From: Cyanobacteriota bacterium
Lineage (GTDB): Bacteria > Cyanobacteriota > Cyanobacteriia > Leptolyngbyales > Leptolyngbyaceae
DNA: 6,368 nucleotides
Assembly (NCBI GenBank): GCA_027482985.1
Contig: JAIXVO010000751.1
Location: 1-6,368 of the forward strand
Direction: 5' to 3'
The translations under genes and the position numbers were made by a program. Below the pieces are notes generated by a model. The model saw only the letters and a program-made list of their open reading frames with translations. It made no database searches and was not told where the DNA came from. Positions 5,650-6,368 of this stretch are shown in pieces (the stretch's first letter is position 1; each line of letters opens with the position of its first letter).

Positions 5650-6368
5650 TGGGGCTGACTGCGATCGAACCAGGGCAAGCAATGATCGGCTACTGGGGTA
5701 CAGGTCAGCCAACAACGATTCAAGCCCAATGGCAATATTTAGGAACCCAAAATGTCCCATTACCACCCGCATGGCTCCACTCGTCCCCAATTGACGACGA
5801 TCAAACCCTATGGACAGTAGCCTGGTCGCCCATTTCGCTAGCATCCGATGTTTCCACGACTGAAGTGGTGAAGTTGGGACTCTCGATCGCGGGTTTCTCT
5901 CAGCCCTCCAGTTGGGATGCCACTGTGACCTTGAGCCGCGATCGCCTGATGCTGTCACGCGATGGGTTTGGGCGGGTGCCGTTGTACTGGTTGGAACGCG
6001 ATCAGGGCATCTGGTTTGCCTCTCGCTGGCAGTGGTTAGCACCGTTGAGCCGCGATCGCGCCGAGATCAGCCTGCCTGCTGCCTATGGTTATGCTTGTTT
6101 TTCCTATGTACCGACACCTTGCACGCCTGTGACTGATATCGCTCAACTTGCAGCCGGGACTGAGCAAACCTGGACAGTCACCTCGACAGGACGGACGGTT
6201 AATCAAGTCACAACTTCTAACTGGCAGGAAGCCAACAATCAGATCCAGGATGAGGCGATCGCGATCGCGCAACTGCAAACCTTGCTTCAGGCGGAAATTC
6301 AGACTCAAATTGCCGATTTGCCGGATGCTCCAGTGGGAGTGTTTTTATCGGGTGGACTGGATTCTTCC
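5649..6368 (+). CDS. Asparagine synthase-family protein lacking the glutaminase cysteine (partial, C-terminus off the window)
   Basis: The first 240 residues are visible. The N-terminal region (1 to about 135) is a degenerate class II glutamine amidotransferase domain: it keeps LSRDGFGRVPLYW (102-114), matching the usual GRDxxGxxPLYY element, but begins MGLTAIEPGQ instead of Met-Cys-Gly. The nucleophilic Cys2 is therefore absent. Residues 142-172 (SLPAAYGYACFSYVPTP... then AQLAAGTEQTW) match the linker into the synthetase domain. The visible end PVGVFLSGGLDSS (228-240) is the ATP-pyrophosphatase loop that adenylates a carboxylate. The protein may use free ammonia or an intramolecular amine, as known for beta-lactam synthetase and lasso-peptide cyclases, rather than glutamine. 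No lasso precursor or B-protein gene is in the window, so a natural-product role is unsupported. The ATG at 5649 shares one base with the upstream stop. An alternative start at 5682 (MIGYWG) would also lack Cys2. Confidence 0.85.
   Translation, partial: MGLTAIEPGQAMIGYWGTGQPTTIQAQWQYLGTQNVPLPPAWLHSSPIDDDQTLWTVAWSPISLASDVSTTEVVKLGLSIAGFSQPSSWDATVTLSRDRLMLSRDGFGRVPLYWLERDQGIWFASRWQWLAPLSRDRAEISLPAAYGYACFSYVPTPCTPVTDIAQLAAGTEQTWTVTSTGRTVNQVTTSNWQEANNQIQDEAIAIAQLQTLLQAEIQTQIADLPDAPVGVFLSGGLDSS

Larger units (their letters stand above)
1..6368. repeat. HIP1 octamers (GCGATCGC) scattered through the window
   Basis: At least 18 copies were found, starting at 176, 538, 868, 1303, 1578, 2469, 2528, 3828, 3959, 4181, 4556, 5036, 5251, 5609, 5938, 6052, 6255 and 6261. 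The last two overlap. Only one (1578) lies outside a coding region. HIP1 enrichment is a known cyanobacterial signature, and the even spread gives no sign of recently acquired foreign DNA. Confidence 0.9.
2084..6368 (+). other. Predicted four-gene operon (channel-like, PstS-like, bitopic protein, Asn-synthase-like)
   Basis: All four genes are on the plus strand with a 9-bp gap, a 4-bp overlap (ATGA) and a 1-bp overlap (TAATG). No hairpin or promoter-like gap separates them. Translational coupling is likely at each junction. The right end of the operon is beyond the window, so further members may exist. Confidence 0.75.

Noticed and set aside
5902..6368. Lasso-peptide biosynthetic cluster suggested by the Cys-less Asn-synthase-like protein
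   Set aside because: No precursor peptide, B-protein or dedicated exporter is visible, and the upstream genes are of unrelated types.

Overview
The window looks like cyanobacterial chromosome. The octamer GCGATCGC (HIP1) occurs at least 18 times in 6.4 kb, where chance predicts about 0.1. All five readable membrane, transport and enzyme genes also have the look of cyanobacterial families. The base composition is moderately GC-rich and the intergenic DNA carries C-rich low-complexity text of the kind common in filamentous and Leptolyngbya-like cyanobacteria. The genus cannot be fixed from the sequence alone.

Layout. (1) Positions 1-370, minus strand: the N-terminal part of an Orn/Lys/Arg decarboxylase-family PLP enzyme, running off the left edge. 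(2) Positions 371-456: a short divergent intergenic region with a 7-bp direct repeat. (3) Positions 457-1476, plus strand: a complete single-component Rieske non-heme iron oxygenase, followed by a strong hairpin (1521-1554). (4) Positions 1477-2083: about 600 bp without a convincing gene but rich in inverted repeats. (5) Positions 2084-6368, plus strand: four tightly packed genes that read as one operon. These are an RCK-TM-pore-like-TM-RCK channel-like protein, a membrane-anchored PstS-like phosphate-binding-fold protein, a bitopic protein of unknown function, and the start of an asparagine-synthase-family protein that lacks the N-terminal catalytic cysteine.

How the genes may work together. 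Gaps and overlaps in the operon are +9, -4 and -1 bp, with a clear Shine-Dalgarno sequence or stop/start overlap at each junction, so co-expression is likely. The combination is odd. The channel-like protein has two NAD-binding-type RCK domains but an abnormal selectivity filter. The binding protein is anchored by a TM helix and has no PstCAB permease beside it. The last protein keeps the ATP-pyrophosphatase loop but has no glutaminase nucleophile. This could be a membrane-located sensing or signalling unit plus a ligase-like enzyme; that reading is inference. The Rieske oxygenase and the decarboxylase are divergently transcribed neighbours, with no sign that they belong to the same pathway.
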